Shown piece after piece: positions 1-11,567 of a stretch of 64,000 nucleotides of DNA. The translations under genes and the position numbers were made by a program. The notes under the pieces are model-generated. The model had not been told where the DNA came from. It ran no database searches and saw nothing but the letters and a program-made list of their open reading frames with translations. The stretch comes from Schistosoma haematobium (Eukaryota > Platyhelminthes > Trematoda > Strigeidida > Schistosomatidae). The stretch lies in contig NC_067196.1 of NCBI RefSeq assembly GCF_000699445.3, forward strand, positions 85,240,364 through 85,304,363, given 5' to 3'. Numbering within the stretch: the stretch's first letter is position 1; the number at the start of each line of letters is the position of its first letter.

Positions 1-1960
1 GGAAAGGGAGAGAGTAGGAACAATGTAAGACAAACTTAACAATATACTTGTTAAGACATTTTTACATGAGAACTAAATAGTCAACTAGACAGATTAAAGG
101 TAAGTCGCAACAAAGAAAACTTAAAGTACACAAAAACAATATGATAACCACTCTGGATAATAAATCAGTATTACCAGGGTAGGTTAAGGGTATGAACAAA
201 CTGTTTTTGAACACATAAAAGAGGTTTCAGTTTCCGTACAGTCAAGGCTTCAATAAACCTTAGTATGCGCCCTTGAAAGCTTTTTTACATTGCAAATGCT
301 GAATTGATATCAAGCTTACGACCAATCTCAACCAAATGTTTCGCAATGGAGGATGATGTCTGTCTATCCTGTGATCTTATTTGACCATTGGAAGTCATTT
401 GTTTCTGCAGCCATTCGGGTATTCATTCCTCCACCTTTATTTGCAGATCACGATTGCCCCTCTCTATGTACATGTGACCGCACATACATATAAATTGATA
501 GATACAATGGGTTGTGACAATCGCCTACGTGTTGTTTGGGTTTTTGATGAAGCATAGACCTTCTCTTTTCAATACTGCCAAGTTGGGCTGCATAAAATGT
601 CCTGTTGATTGCTAATATAGATCTCCATTTCAACATGGGATTATTTTGGTCGCCTCTTAATGGTAACGTGGTGCAAACATGCTTTTTAGGTGACAGAAGC
701 GTCATAGATCTAATCGTATTGCAACCCTTACATCGGTTTATAAACTTTAATGAATAACTGTTATTCATCAATGTTCCAGTTGAGAGCTTCCTCTTTATTT
801 CAATAGTATCACCAGTGCAAATATGATTGATTCCATTGAATAATCCCTTTATTAATCCTCGCTTATGATGAATTGGGTAATGACTATGGAGATTAAGAAA
901 TTGCCTTTCTTTATACAGAACGTTTGATGGAACCATCATCTCTCCTACTAATCAGTATGTCTAGAATAAGAATTTAGTAAGTGAAATATGCTTTTGACTT
1001 GTGTTGAGTTCTTTTAACTAGTGGTTCATATCTTCACGTTTATACGCTATGATTATGATGTCGTCAACATACCGTTTTTACAGATATATCTTTTGAATTG
1101 AGTCTTCAGCTAGATTTTCAACGTATCCCATAAACACATCAGCCAGCAACGGTCCTAAATGGCTACCCACAGCTACGCCGAGACTTTGTCGAACGTGCTC
1201 ACCCTTAAAAGTGAATTTTACATTGTCAGTACATAATTATAATAAATCTTTAAGAGTTTTAACAAGAAATAGCAACGGAAGGTCATTCAATGAGATAAAG
1301 TCACATAAAATATTATTAGTTTTCCTTAGAGGTACATTTGTAAATAAAGTGTTCACATCAAAGGATCACATTGTTTTTGTTTTTATATTAATGTTTATTA
1401 AATAAGTGACCGACACATTGAAAGAATTGGATGTTAGGGGGTACTGGGCTTATGAATTTTCTGTAGTTCATATAAATTAAGATACACCGAACTCATAAGT
1501 TTTAATAATTTAAACTCATCTTTGTTAATAGCATTCATGTTTAACAATTTCATTAGATTTGAGTTTACTTTCTTTTCTAATTTACGTAATCTATCAGAGT
1601 CAACATCAGACATAAATTTGCTTTTGCCACTGAGAATGGATTCCATTTTACTTTTGTAATCAGAGTTATTCATAGTAACGAAACCAGATCCTTTATCAAG
1701 TTTAACTATAATAATATCAGCATTATATCGTAATTCTTTTAATGAGTTGAAATGCTAAGAAGTTAATATGTTATTCTGCTTTGGTTCAGCAGAATGAAAC
1801 TTGTGAGCTATATCCATTAGTTTAGCTTTAAACTAAAAATTTGAATTAACAAAATCCATCGTTATAACACCTAGTCTGTCCTATGAATATGCAAACTGAG
1901 CCCATATCAACGTCGTTTTACGAACGTTCAGTTGATGTCAGACTTTTATCTTCTTAACTA
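1..1960 (-). mobile_element. Penelope-like element PLE-C, RT and GIY-YIG relic
   Basis: Decayed Penelope-like retroelement read right to left. Around 1434-1740 the minus strand reads DIIIVKLDKGSGF, then DYKSKMESIL and later LQKIHKP, the fingers region of PLE reverse transcriptases. The palm follows (1105-1200, LGVAVGSHLGPLLADVFMG), then the catalytic YVDD at 1060-1071. An open piece at 448-939 covers the thumb and linker (KKGLIKGLF-type motif seen as KRGLIKGLF). Residues SSIAKHLVEIGRKLD and KPLLCVQKQFV, ending in LPW and a TAA at 171-173, are the end of the endonuclease domain. Several stops and frameshifts make it inactive. 1-170 is its 3' flank, which recurs at 33550-33660. The 5' limit near 1960 is where recognisable residues end. 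Confidence 0.85.
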
Positions 1961-2715
1961 ATTTCCACTTGGAGCAATTAACATACGAACCATCCACTCC
2001 AATTGTTCGAAATGTTGCTAGAAGTTTTCAGCAGTCGGCCTTTTTTATACAGTTCCATTGACCATGAACGTTTGACCAGAATTGTATATGGCAAAGACTT
2101 TCCGAACATTGTCTGGATTAGTAATCGGAATCTCCATGAAACTTCATATATTCAACATGTTCACTATCAACTTAAGAGATTACCAATAACTTTGAACTTA
2201 CAGTTCATTTTTAGTATTTATGACCATCATAGAAGTATTTAATTTACATAGAAATTACCTGAGACGTTTTTTTGAAGTTTCACCAACTAAATTAGTAATT
2301 TAATTCGCTTACCTAATTTGTAGATTATGCAATCTATAATCTATCTATTAATAAACTGTAATCAATAGTTATGTATACATACAATGATTATTATGTTTAT
2401 TTCTCATTTATGTTATTATCAACCAAGTGAAATATCATAATAGACTATAGATTGGTCTCTATTACTTAACATTATTATCATTATTATTACCATTATTGTT
2501 CAATGTTTTCAGTTATTGTTATCTCCATTGTTTTAAAAATATAAATCAGTTAGATCATTGTGAATAGAAAGTTTTATAATTGTAGCTGATATATTTTCGT
2601 ATATATATTTTGTATTAGTATTATGAATATGATAATGAATTGTTTATTAGATAAAAAAAATTATATCACTTATGAACTGGTTATTTAACTGAATATGTTT
2701 CAGAATTGTAAAAAC
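1961..2715. other. No gene recognised
   Basis: AT-rich DNA with ATT-rich runs near 2470-2490. A 79-codon plus-strand frame at 2003-2242 has no recognisable domain, signal or splice context and may be a chance frame. Confidence 0.5.
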
Positions 2716-4140
2716 ATGTGTCTAGTAACAAGTGGTGGTACAGTGTTTCAGACAAATTGGTTGGTAAAGGCTTTTTCTGGGAAGGCCTACATAGGAACTT
2801 CTGGAATGGATTCTGTATTTTAAAGGCTCACAAACCTACCGCGTGGCTGTCGTTTCGTGGGAACCGCTGCCCCGCAGGTTTTTGTGTGCATCTTGGTATC
2901 GTAAGAAGAGCAGGTAGAAGGGTTTTTGAAGATTTTACTTACCCTGGATAGATATAGCCTACATGCATACTAGGTAACACACGGGTTTTGATCCGAGTAT
3001 TCCTTAGCATAAATACAGATATACCTGCCATGTGAGCAAATATACGTTACATGCACACCGGTAACACACAGGTTTTATCCCATGCATTCTATAGCATAAA
3101 CATAGGTATATTCACTCATATGGGAGGGTAGAAGTTCACCGCTTCCTCAGAAATGTATTCGCTACAACAGACTTTCTCTTACACATTATATGCTTAACAT
3201 TCAGCCCATAGATACCGCCTCAGTACTTTCTGACACACATATAACCACAAGTATTCTCTCAGGAGGGTTGTTTGTCGCCTCTCCCTCGTACTTGCTATCA
3301 TATCTTAATATTATGCCCTGGTACGGCCGAGAGTGGGGAGAGTCAGCTCTCCCTCTTGAAGTGCTTTCACATGACCACATGCATACGATCATTGATAGGG
3401 AAGTCCTACTCAATGCCTTCTCGAGCCAGGGGTGTTGTTTACGAAACCAGGAGGACTAAAAGCGAATGTCCAGTGCTTTAACCGAGTTGGTGAACACGGA
3501 GAGTCCACCAAGGGCAGTTGGAAAACCATGATTCTAAACCAACGCTATACATGGGCTCCAGGATTCTAAAGAAACAAATAGCGTATGAACCTATTGTTGG
3601 TCACCGGCTGCCATGGGACTGCATCTCCTAAAGTTGCTCCACAGCCCTGTGGATCAGACCTTTAGGTCAAAGGCTCGAGATACGGCTCTTTAATGAAACC
3701 ACGTACTTCGGTTTGGGCACATGAGCAGTATCTCATTCCTCACACAAATCGATTGATTTATGTGGCATATATCTATTTGAGATAAATAAATCGACCTGAT
3801 AAATTAGGCCGATGATTTTATTAGACATAGGGCAGACACTATTTCAACTAACGTCTCTATTGTACGACACCACACACACACCTTTTGCATATGCCTACAT
3901 ATATGAATTATATGGGCCTGAGGACTTCTCTAACTCTTATACAGAAACATACCCAACGAGTGGCACGATGAGGTTAAGTGAGCCCCGAGTTGGAACCCGA
4001 GTTAATCAAGGAAGCAACTAAGTGGGTGATTAGTACAATCTCTATCGACCGCTTAAGTTGGCTAGCAAGGTTACCCTTACTATCCAGTAGCACCACGAAG
4101 AGGCCTTAGGTTGGATATCGCTGTTTAGTAACAAGTAACT
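2716..4140 (+). repeat. R2 unclassified GC-richer interspersed repeat
   Basis: Composition rises clearly above the flanks at about 2716. Positions 3317-3775 align with the reverse complement of 45480-45925 (for example the shared stretch CGGTTTGGGCACATGAGCAG), so this is a dispersed repeat. It contains an imperfect tandem duplication at 2952-3120. Short frames such as 2718-2951 and 3190-3459 show no recognisable domain. No terminal repeats were found, so class and exact ends are open. Confidence 0.65.
2952..3120. repeat. Two-copy tandem repeat inside R2, unit ~81-88 nt
   Basis: Unit 1 is 2952-3039 and unit 2 is 3040-3120. Both run from ATATA(g/c)..TACATGCA through GGTAACACAC(g/a)GGTTTT to TAGCATAAA(t/c)A and a final ATA-rich stretch. 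Differences are scattered substitutions plus a few-base length change. Confidence 0.75.
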
Positions 4141-4258
4141 AGTGATGACGGATTAAGATAACTTAAGAATTTATTTTTTCGAGTTTATTATTATGCTGAG
4201 TCATTTAGGTTTAAGTGTAACTCTGAATACGTATATGACCACTCTGCAATATGAATTC

Positions 4259-4420
4259 TTGTTTCTTCGTAAGGTAATTCCAGAAGTTCTAGTAAGGAGC
4301 CGTGACAAGTGGAGTTCAACTATACCTAGAATGAGATAGATATCGCCCATTATAATGGCTAGTGATTGCGCAACGTAATGAGTCGACGGAGGTTATATAT
4401 GCAAAGTAATTTGTGCCAGA
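4259..4420 (+). repeat. SINE-H2 5' leader fragment
   Basis: The stretch with AGTTCTAGTAAGGAGCCGTG and AAGTGGAG matches, on the plus strand, the leader that precedes the complete minus-strand SINE-H2 at 49020-49470 (GGGTTCTAGTGAGAAGCCGT). The tRNA-like head and hammerhead tail are absent. Confidence 0.45.
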
Positions 4421-4674
4421 AAGTTTAATGTTCTAAATAAGGTCTGAATATCTTGTGTTGGATTTCTGGTGGGTAGTGTAGTGAATAGTATGATAATGTT
4501 AACATAATATTAACATACTTGAATTAATAAAATCGAGATTGATTTTGGAAATAGGGATAGAAAATTGTAAGAATAGGTAGTAGACATAAAATACAATATT
4601 AAATATACTAGTTGAAGGTGAACTCATATAGATAACGAACATAAGCCATGTATATTATTGTGATTTATACTACT

Positions 4675-4890
4675 TATGTTTGCAGATATAAGTAGAATGT
4701 AACACTAGTCGGAAGTGAAATGTCTGCTAATAGAAGGTTGAGAAGATTGAAATGAAGCGAAGAGAGAAGGAAATTGAAAGCAATTAAGGTAACAACAGAA
4801 ATGAAGGAACAATGAAGTTTGTCAAAGATAATTTTTAAAAAAAATGTGTAAATGATGTGTTTGATGTATACTTTTCATATTTTACTAAAT
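4675..4890 (+). repeat. R1 repeat copy 1
   Basis: Shares the order AGATATAAGTAG, AGAAGGTTGAGAAGATTGAA, GAAATGAAGGAACAATGAAG with copies at 23505, 47555 and 62955. Purine-rich on the plus strand; no domain recognised. The 3' part is diverged. Confidence 0.6.
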
Positions 4891-6244
4891 CCCTCTGTGA
4901 TTGTGCATTGAACAATACCTGTTAGCTATGATTTTTGCAAAATGAAACAAAATTCATGTTTGTTGTTTGTCGATTATTTTGAATGCTTTTGAGGTATTTA
5001 CCAAGTGTTTACAAATCACTAGGTATCTAGTTCATATGTTTATTTCATTGAAATTGACTTTTATAAATTGATGACAACACCAGAAACCATTAGATTTCAG
5101 GGACAAATATTTTAACATAATTAGATTTAGCATTATTAACCATGCGTTTGGCACAGGTTTATTATAAACACTAGATAATAGATAAATGCGTAACCATTTA
5201 ACAAGTGAGATGAAATGCATCTAAGTTCTCAAATATTTATCATTAATCCATAGACTAGGGAAAGTAGAATACAGTATTATATATGAACATTCGGTTTTAC
5301 TCTTGCTTTGGTCAACTCTGTTATTCATGGTACTCTTTCTATTATTTGAAATATTTTTATTCATTTTAAGTAAAAATTGTCACGGTACTGCTTACTCTAC
5401 GTTGTCGTTCATTTGAAATCGTTTGTGAGTAATGGTTAGCTAAAGCCGTAGAAACTGTAAATGCAATCAAATCAGTAGTTTATAGTCAATGCTTCTTTAT
5501 TTGAAATGATTTTGAAATTACAGTCAAATTCATGTTGAAAAATACTAACTTGAATATAGTTATTTATCATTTGTAAAATCCATTAATTGGCTGGTAAGTA
5601 AAAGGCAAAAATCATATTATCTAGAGTTTAGTGTTGATTAGAATCTAAAAATCAAGGTTTCATTGTGGTCAGTATGGCGTATATTGCACTCTATTTGATA
5701 GTAATCAGATAGAAGCCCCAGATCAGCATCATATGCTGGTACACATTGACCAATAAGGAGTGTAGGGAATCTTTATAGAACAGATTCTTATTTAAAGGTT
5801 TCTACATGGATTATCCAGTGTAATAATATCACCAAGTGGTTAGTTCTTTAGAAGATTGGAACTCTGTACAGAATGAATTCTAGGTCTCTGATTATGGCAC
5901 TGGATGACAGTAATGAACGTTAATTAGACAAGAGTCGTACTTATTACTTTGAACCATCATAATATCTCAACATTCAACTGTCATAATCAAGCATTTAAAA
6001 AAATGTACATACTTAAATTAAGTAGTATTTTTAAAATTATTTGAAAAGTGTTCGCTATAGTTACGAATTACTTTAAGGATTACACTTAATTATCGAACAG
6101 AACAAATAGAACAATTATTTAAACTCTTAAGGAAAAAATTACCAGTTAATGTTTTAATGAAATTGTAGAATTTTCACAGTTCAAATCATGAACTGTTCTT
6201 ATATAGACTATCATTGATAACCAGAAAACTTTGGACATCTATTT
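4891..6244. other. No gene recognised
   Basis: Unique-looking AT-rich sequence. The longest frame is 62 codons (5032-5220, minus), with no recognisable content or splice context. Confidence 0.5.
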
Positions 6245-6365
6245 TGTCTTAGTATGGAACTCCTCAGAAGTGACCATTCACTACTCCACCACTGGGGGTC
6301 GAACCAAAGACCCTAGGTTCCATCCACGAACCCCTAACCTCTAGAACACTGAGTCGGTATTTAGT
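6245..6365 (-). mobile_element. SINE-H2, truncated
   Basis: Reverse complement of the SINE-H2 centre: GAACTCCTCAG (hammerhead core side), GGTCGAACC (B-box side) and CCTCTAGAACACTGAG (A-box side). The 3' tail is missing and the head ends at 6365. Confidence 0.7.
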
Positions 6366-7569
6366 AATGTACATGTCTGAATTCAATCTAATTATTAGGT
6401 ATGTATTAATGTTTATAATTCTGAAATTAATTAAATTCATCTTTTGCACAGCTGTAATTTCAACAATTTTATGAATGTATAGCAACTTTTATTTAAGTAT
6501 TTAAGTTTTATAGTTTATGTTGGGATCACATGAAATATTAACAAGAATGTCTGTTTAGTTTTTGTCACCTTAGAGACGTAGTTTTCTTTTTGATCTGATA
6601 TCAGCTGAGAAATCAAACGAAAACCAGAAAATACTATACATAGTTCTTAATACTCTAGCAGTTATGTTGGCTCATTGGTTGGCACATCGGTTAGAGAACT
6701 CCAAGCTACAAACTCATAGTTCGACGGCATGTTGTACTGTTTAATGCCTGTACTGGATTATAATGGGAATAAAATGTTCCGTTCAAACGATTAATATCTT
6801 TAGAGGTACTGCAGAGGTGAGGTTAAGCCATCAATTAATTGCTAAATCCAATGGAACAACTCTGCTGACATTGGATTTAAATGATATCACTGGTCAGGTA
6901 GTTTACTTTTCTTCATATATTTTGGACAAGTAATGAACAAAGAAAGAGACTGAGAGTAATGACATTATTTTGATACTTGTATGTAACTATTTACAGCTTC
7001 AAGTATCTAGAAAATAGTAGACAGATCTGTAAGATTTTGTAATTTTTGTTGCCGGTATTCAGAATTGCAGTTAATAGGTCTCTGCCGATATGTGATGGAT
7101 CTTGAATGAACTATCTTGACACAATCTTTCGGTTACAAATTTCATTATACTTGTGTTTTCGTTGCTATTGGAGTCCAGCGCGCACATTCCATCGTAGCCC
7201 GAACCTGGCGTCTGGGTGTTCTTCCTAACCAATGTTAAATTTCCGGTTAAAACTGTAATCTTTTCATTATCACATCAGACATCCACACAATATCCAATAA
7301 TATGTTTAGTCCACACAGTTATCAACCTGTTCTCAATTCACAAAGTTATGAGTAAAGGTTGGAATTCAGGTTCAGAATGATAACTACAATGTTCCATTCT
7401 CAATTTAGTCATCAATATTAGGATAATTAAGTATCCAATTGATTAGTTCCACAGAGGATGAAATTCATATCCTGAATTTCAGTGTTGTACATGTATCAAA
7501 CGTTTTAAAAGATCGTAAACATATGTTTTTTTTCATCAGAAGGGGTTTGTTGAGATTTTAGAAATTTCA
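6366..7569. other. AT-rich, one doubtful tRNA-like relic
   Basis: 6668-6735 has GGCTCATTGGTTGGCACATC followed by AGTTCGACGGC, resembling pol III A and B boxes, and could be an old SINE head. Around 7168-7240 there is a short GC-rich patch without identity. No coding region is supported. Confidence 0.35.
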
Positions 7570-7757
7570 CTGATTTAAATCATGAGTCAATTGAAGCTAG
7601 ATCACCATGGAAAACTTGGAAGCACTAGACGGCCGTTTCATCCTAGTATGGGGCTCCTCAGCAGTGCGCATCCACGATCCCGCAGCCCGCGAGATTCAAA
7701 CTCAAAACCTATCAGTCTCGCCCCAAGCGCCTAACCAACTAGACCACTGAGCCGGCG
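7570..7757 (-). mobile_element. SINE-H2, minus member of a head-to-head pair
   Basis: Nearly full minus copy, from tail (AATCATGAGTCAATTGAAG) through hammerhead (CTAGACGGCCGTTTCATCC...CTCCTCAGCAGTGCGC) to the tRNA-like head (CTAACCAACTAGACCACTGA). It abuts a plus copy at 7757. Confidence 0.9.
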
Positions 7758-7880
7758 GGGTGCGGGATCATTGATGCGCACTGCTGAGTAGTCCCATACT
7801 AGGACAAAACGGCCGTCCAGTGTTTCCAGGTTTTCCATGGTGGTCTAGCTTCAACTGACTCATGATTTCAATATGTTTTT
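7757..7880 (+). mobile_element. SINE-H2, plus member of a head-to-head pair
   Basis: Starts at TGCGGGATC and runs to the tail TTCAACTGACTCATGATTTC. The hammerhead core is damaged (CTGAGTAG; CAAAA in place of CGAAA), while stem III ACGGCCGT is intact. Confidence 0.9.
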
Positions 7881-8945
7881 TTCTATAAAAAAAGACTTCA
7901 AAACCAGTGATCAATTTGATAGCTCCTCTTGTTGAGAGCAATTTTTTTTATCAACAATACAATAATAAAGTCACATTTGAAAAAGAAATAGTTAAATTTC
8001 AATTCATCTTGTCAATTTTATTCAGAAGTTGAGTAATTCAAACAAAATGTTAAATCAAATTTCACATGAAAATCACAAATCTATTTATTTACACAATTAT
8101 TAAAACATTGAACTGATATGAAGCATTTATACATCAACCAGAACAACAACAACAACTAAATTCTATTGAATACTTTCATACCTGAATAGATCCATATAGA
8201 ACTGATTAATATATGAGATATGAAAAATATTAGTTTCATGTTAGATTTGAATATTATCGATAATTTACGAATCTATTATTAAATTTCCATTGTCAATCTA
8301 TTATAATGATGTAATGAATGTTCTAGTTAGTTTCTCTTTCTTTATTTAAAGAAGATATTTACTATTATCTTAAAAGTTTATTGGTTCAAAATTAAATGTA
8401 CAATATTTAATTGAACTGAGATCAAATTGATATTGATGATAACGGTTAAAATCTTTTTTTAAACTGAGTTTATATTAACACATACCTACCTACCTACCTA
8501 CCTACCTACATACATACATACATACATACATACACACTTATGTCTACACACACACATGCACACGTACATACATGCACACATACATACATACAATGTACAT
8601 ATATCTATATACATCAATATACATGAGTACAAATCAGTAATTTAATGACTAATCATTAGGTAAATTGATTCATTTAGATAATTATTTATAGATCATAGCG
8701 GCAATTTAAAATTTAAATGATTTAAAATAAAACTACAAAAAGAATATGATAACATTAAATATTAGATTTGAAATGTAATTCATATTCGATAAAAAATTGA
8801 TTGATTCTTTTTTTTTTGTTTTTTGTTTTAAAATGAACTCCATATTTGAAATATCATTTCAATAAACGAATTGATTAAATGAAATATGAATTCTATAGTT
8901 AAGTTATGATATAAAATGCTAATTTTTAGAATAGATTAAATGTTT
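7881..8945. other. AT-rich spacer, no gene recognised
   Basis: Apart from the tetranucleotide microsatellite annotated inside it, only short AT-rich frames with many stops are seen. Confidence 0.5.
8482..8592. repeat. CCTA/CATA tetranucleotide microsatellite
   Basis: A run of CCTA units changes to CATA units, followed by interrupted CA and CATA repeats to about 8592. Confidence 0.95.
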
Positions 8946-9190
8946 TTGATTGGGATCATGAACCGATTGATGATGTTAGACTATCATTGGAAAATCTGGA
9001 CTGATAGGTCTTGGATTTGAATCACGCATGGTGTGGGATCGTGGATACGCACTGCTGAGGAGTCCCATACTAGGATGAAATGGCTGTCCAATGCTTCCAG
9101 GTTTTCCATGGTGAACTAGCTTCAATTGACTCATGATTTCAGTCGAAAACTTAACAATCTCCACAACCCCTAAACTGATAAATCTGGATT
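8946..9190 (+). mobile_element. SINE-H2 with inverted tail stub
   Basis: 8948-8999 is a minus-strand tail stub (GATCATGAACCGATTGATG ... ACTATCATTGGAAAATCTGG), joined to a plus copy that keeps the B box (GGATTTGAATCACG), core CTGAGGAG, TGAAA, and stem III ATGGCTGT. Stem I GCACTG pairs with CAATGC except for one base. Confidence 0.85.
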
Positions 9191-9236
9191 TGTTGTGAGA
9201 TAGTAACTCACTGAAAACAATGATGGATATGTCGAT

Positions 9237-9505
9237 CAATTTCGTGGATTAGTTGAAGGTAGACATTAACACTATTGGATGCTGGTTCAGTGGTCTAGAG
9301 TTAAAGCATTCGCGTGAGAGACTGATAAATTCTGGGTTCGAATATCATGAGATGGGATCGTGGATGAGCACTGTTGAGGCGTCCCACAGTAAGAGGAAAC
9401 AACTGTCCAATGCTTCCAGGTTTTCTCCCTGGTGGTCTAGCTTCAAGTGACTCATAATCTCAACTATTAAAATTAGTATAATATCCGCAAAACCCCTTCA
9501 AATAA
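9237..9505 (+). mobile_element. SINE-H2, near full length
   Basis: Begins with the leader end (AAGGTAGACATTAACAC), then A box (CTGGTTCAGTGGTCTAGAG), B box (GGGTTCGAATATC), a damaged hammerhead (CTGTTGAGGCGTC) and the tail ending in ATATCCGCAAAACCCC. Confidence 0.9.
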
Positions 9506-9626
9506 TGTTTTAATAAGAATATTCAATAAAATTGAATGTTCATTATAGGATATTCAATGTTTTAAGGTATCTTGTTGTATTACTTCCCAACGAAACATTG
9601 AAATGTGATTTTTTGGCAAACATAGA

Positions 9627-9925
9627 TGGATAGTAGCTAGTAGTGGATTCCGGGATACGCGTTTCATCCCATTTCAAACGCAGAGTGAACATCAACTCTG
9701 AGATACAGATACATCTAGCTGACGAGTCCCAAATAGGATGAAACGCATGTTCTAGATTCCATTGCTAACCACTATCCATCATTACTTAGAATGCTTGTGA
9801 ATCAAGACAATATCGAGGCAATATGCACAGTATGCACATAAGCTAATAAGAGACGGACCAATCGCAGTCCTAAACATCGATGGGAAGATCCAAGTAAAAC
9901 GATATCAAGTGAATTTAAAGATTTG
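9627..9925 (+). mobile_element. SINE-H1 (Sm-alpha type), rearranged
   Basis: 9627-9675 is a minus-strand 3' end (GATGGATAGTAGCTAGTAG, ACGCGTTTCATCCC). It is joined to a plus-strand 3' half with a hammerhead (9711-9758) and the same terminal ACTATCCATC at 9771-9780. The leader of a following unit (ATATCGAGGCAATATGC, CAGTCCTAAACATCGATGGG) continues to about 9925, as expected for head-to-tail units. Confidence 0.85.
9711..9758 (+). ncRNA. Hammerhead ribozyme motif (type I) in SINE-H1
   Basis: Stem I ATCTAG (9713-9718) pairs perfectly with CTAGAT (9752-9757). The core is CTGACGAG, stem II TCC...GGA, then TGAAA (a G-U closing pair), stem III AC-GCAT-GT, and cleavage triplet GTT. Hammerheads in this schistosome SINE family are established. 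This copy has two weak points but a fully paired stem I. Confidence 0.8.
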
Positions 9926-9950
9926 TTAGTGTTTAGAGACAAGTCAAATT

Positions 9951-10356
9951 ATTGATCTACATGGAATGTTAGAACTCTTCTTTCACACCGTTTTAAACAT
10001 AATAACAGTGTGTTGGTATATATTTACCTAATTTGCGACATGTGCCGAATTCAGAAATTGACATTTCTGTTTCTTCTTGTATTTCTTCATATTCTATAAC
10101 TCTTCATGAGTATAAATTTATCATTCTGTTAGAGATCTATATCAAAACCTCATAGTCTTGTGGTTAGTGACATATTTTAAAACTATTAAGTAAGTATATA
10201 ATCTCCCATATATCCAACTCTAGTTGATTTTTTACACATAGCAACTATCATTTCATATCATTGGTGATATGTATAACAAGTAAAAAGATAATTCAACAAA
10301 GAAGATGTCATCTTCGACGATTTCATTGACTTAAGTTGTACAATCGTATTTATACC
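9951..10356. other. No gene recognised
   Basis: AT-rich sequence between a SINE-H1 leader and a minus-strand RTE end; no frame of 60 codons. Confidence 0.5.
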
Positions 10357-10495
10357 CACTTACGCCTGTTACCCCTCGTTGAGTAGCATAGGCCGCTTAC
10401 CAGCATTCTCCATCCAATTCATTCCTGAACAATTCTTTCCAGTTCTTTCCAGTCGCTATTCATCTGTTTTTTTATGTCTGCTTCCAAGTACGTAC
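10357..10495 (-). mobile_element. RTE-clade LINE 3' end fragment
   Basis: Minus strand reads the final residues of the schistosome RTE (SR2-like) ORF. The plus strand shows its hallmark reversed end, ACTTACGCCTGTTACCCCTC, then CAGCATTCTCCATCCAA. Only the last ~45 codons survive, with a local duplication (TTCTTTCCAG twice). Confidence 0.85.
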
Positions 10496-10816
10496 ATGAA
10501 ATCGTCGAAAATAAAATTTTCTTTGCTGAATTGCCTTCTTTCTTCTCCGATGACAAAATAGGTCTCTTTCGTTGTATTTATAGTGACTGATCACCAAGTA
10601 GTGACTAGTCAATGGAAATATGCCGCTCCTGCTTGTGATTAATCGTGAGCTGAACGGACCACTGGCAATGTCTTAGACATTGAGACTAAGTTGTTGTGGT
10701 TTAAATATCCCTGGTACGTATTGGTGATGAGTGTCAGCTAGAACGAGATCAGGTTAAACCGGTTTCTTTTCAGGCCATATTTAACCACATAGCATTGTTG
10801 ACATTTTACTGAAATC
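10496..10816. other. No gene recognised
   Basis: Mixed-composition stretch that could be an old repeat (GTGACTGATCACCAAGTAGT is a short imperfect palindrome). No domain or splice signal supports coding. Confidence 0.4.
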
Positions 10817-11200
10817 ATGAACCAATTAATGTTAGATCACCACTGAAGACCTGGAAGCATTGGATGGCCGTTTGGTCACAGTAAAGTCTTCTCGAATTTC
10901 GAACGTGTTGAACACGAGTTAGTTACCCTCCGAAGAAAATGAAAGACGGTCGCAAAATATCGCGGGTTGATTGAAATTAAACATTAGACCATCAGATACT
11001 GCGCCAGTGGTCCAGAAATTAGGCGTTGACGAGCAAGACTAATGGTCCTGTGTCCGATATCCGCGTGCAGGGTTGTGAATGCGCACTGTTGAGGAGTCCC
11101 ATGCAGTGTTGAAACGGTTATCCCGGTTTCCAATGGTAATTTCACGTTGATCGGTTCAAGAATTTTGTGAAATTCGACAATCACCACAACCCTATACTAA
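10817..11200 (+). mobile_element. SINE-H2 with leader and inverted tail stub
   Basis: 10817-10878 is a minus tail stub (ATCATGAACCAATTAATG). 10890-10975 carries leader sequence (GGTCGCAAAATATCGCGGG, compare the 49020-49470 copy). 10975-11200 is a plus body with TGTTGAGGAG, ending CACCACAACC. The B box is decayed. Confidence 0.8.
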
Positions 11201-11567
11201 TAATTAGTGACTTCTATTTTACTTCGTTCTATTCATTGGTAAATTAACCTATTAAATAACTAGGTTTATCGCTCGACTTTCATGAACACGATAAAAATCT
11301 AAATTGCTGAGTGTAATGAATCTTTTATATACAAAAACATATATTCATAATGTTTATGTAATAGATTATTAACTTATACATCATCAAAGGATACAGAAAT
11401 GAATCTGTTCTTAGGATTTTGTAGTAAATGTTTTGAGTGGATAGTCGAATTATTCCAAGAGGACTTAAGTCATTTACGAATAATTCAAAATGAGTTATCT
11501 CATTACATTTTACTTCTTTGTTCAGTTCACTACTTGTAGTATTTAATTAAATTAGATTTTCATCTTT
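11201..11567. other. No gene recognised
   Basis: AT-rich gap between a SINE tail and a foldback; no open frame of note. Confidence 0.5.

Noticed and set aside
2003..2242. 79-codon plus-strand frame
   Set aside because: No recognisable residues, no splice context; next to a minus-strand PLE in AT-rich DNA.
6668..6735. Possible tRNA gene
   Set aside because: A- and B-box-like words are present, but no cloverleaf can be drawn; at most an old SINE head.
8482..8592. CRISPR-like or telomeric array
   Set aside because: Plain tetranucleotide microsatellite with no spacers and no TTAGGG units.
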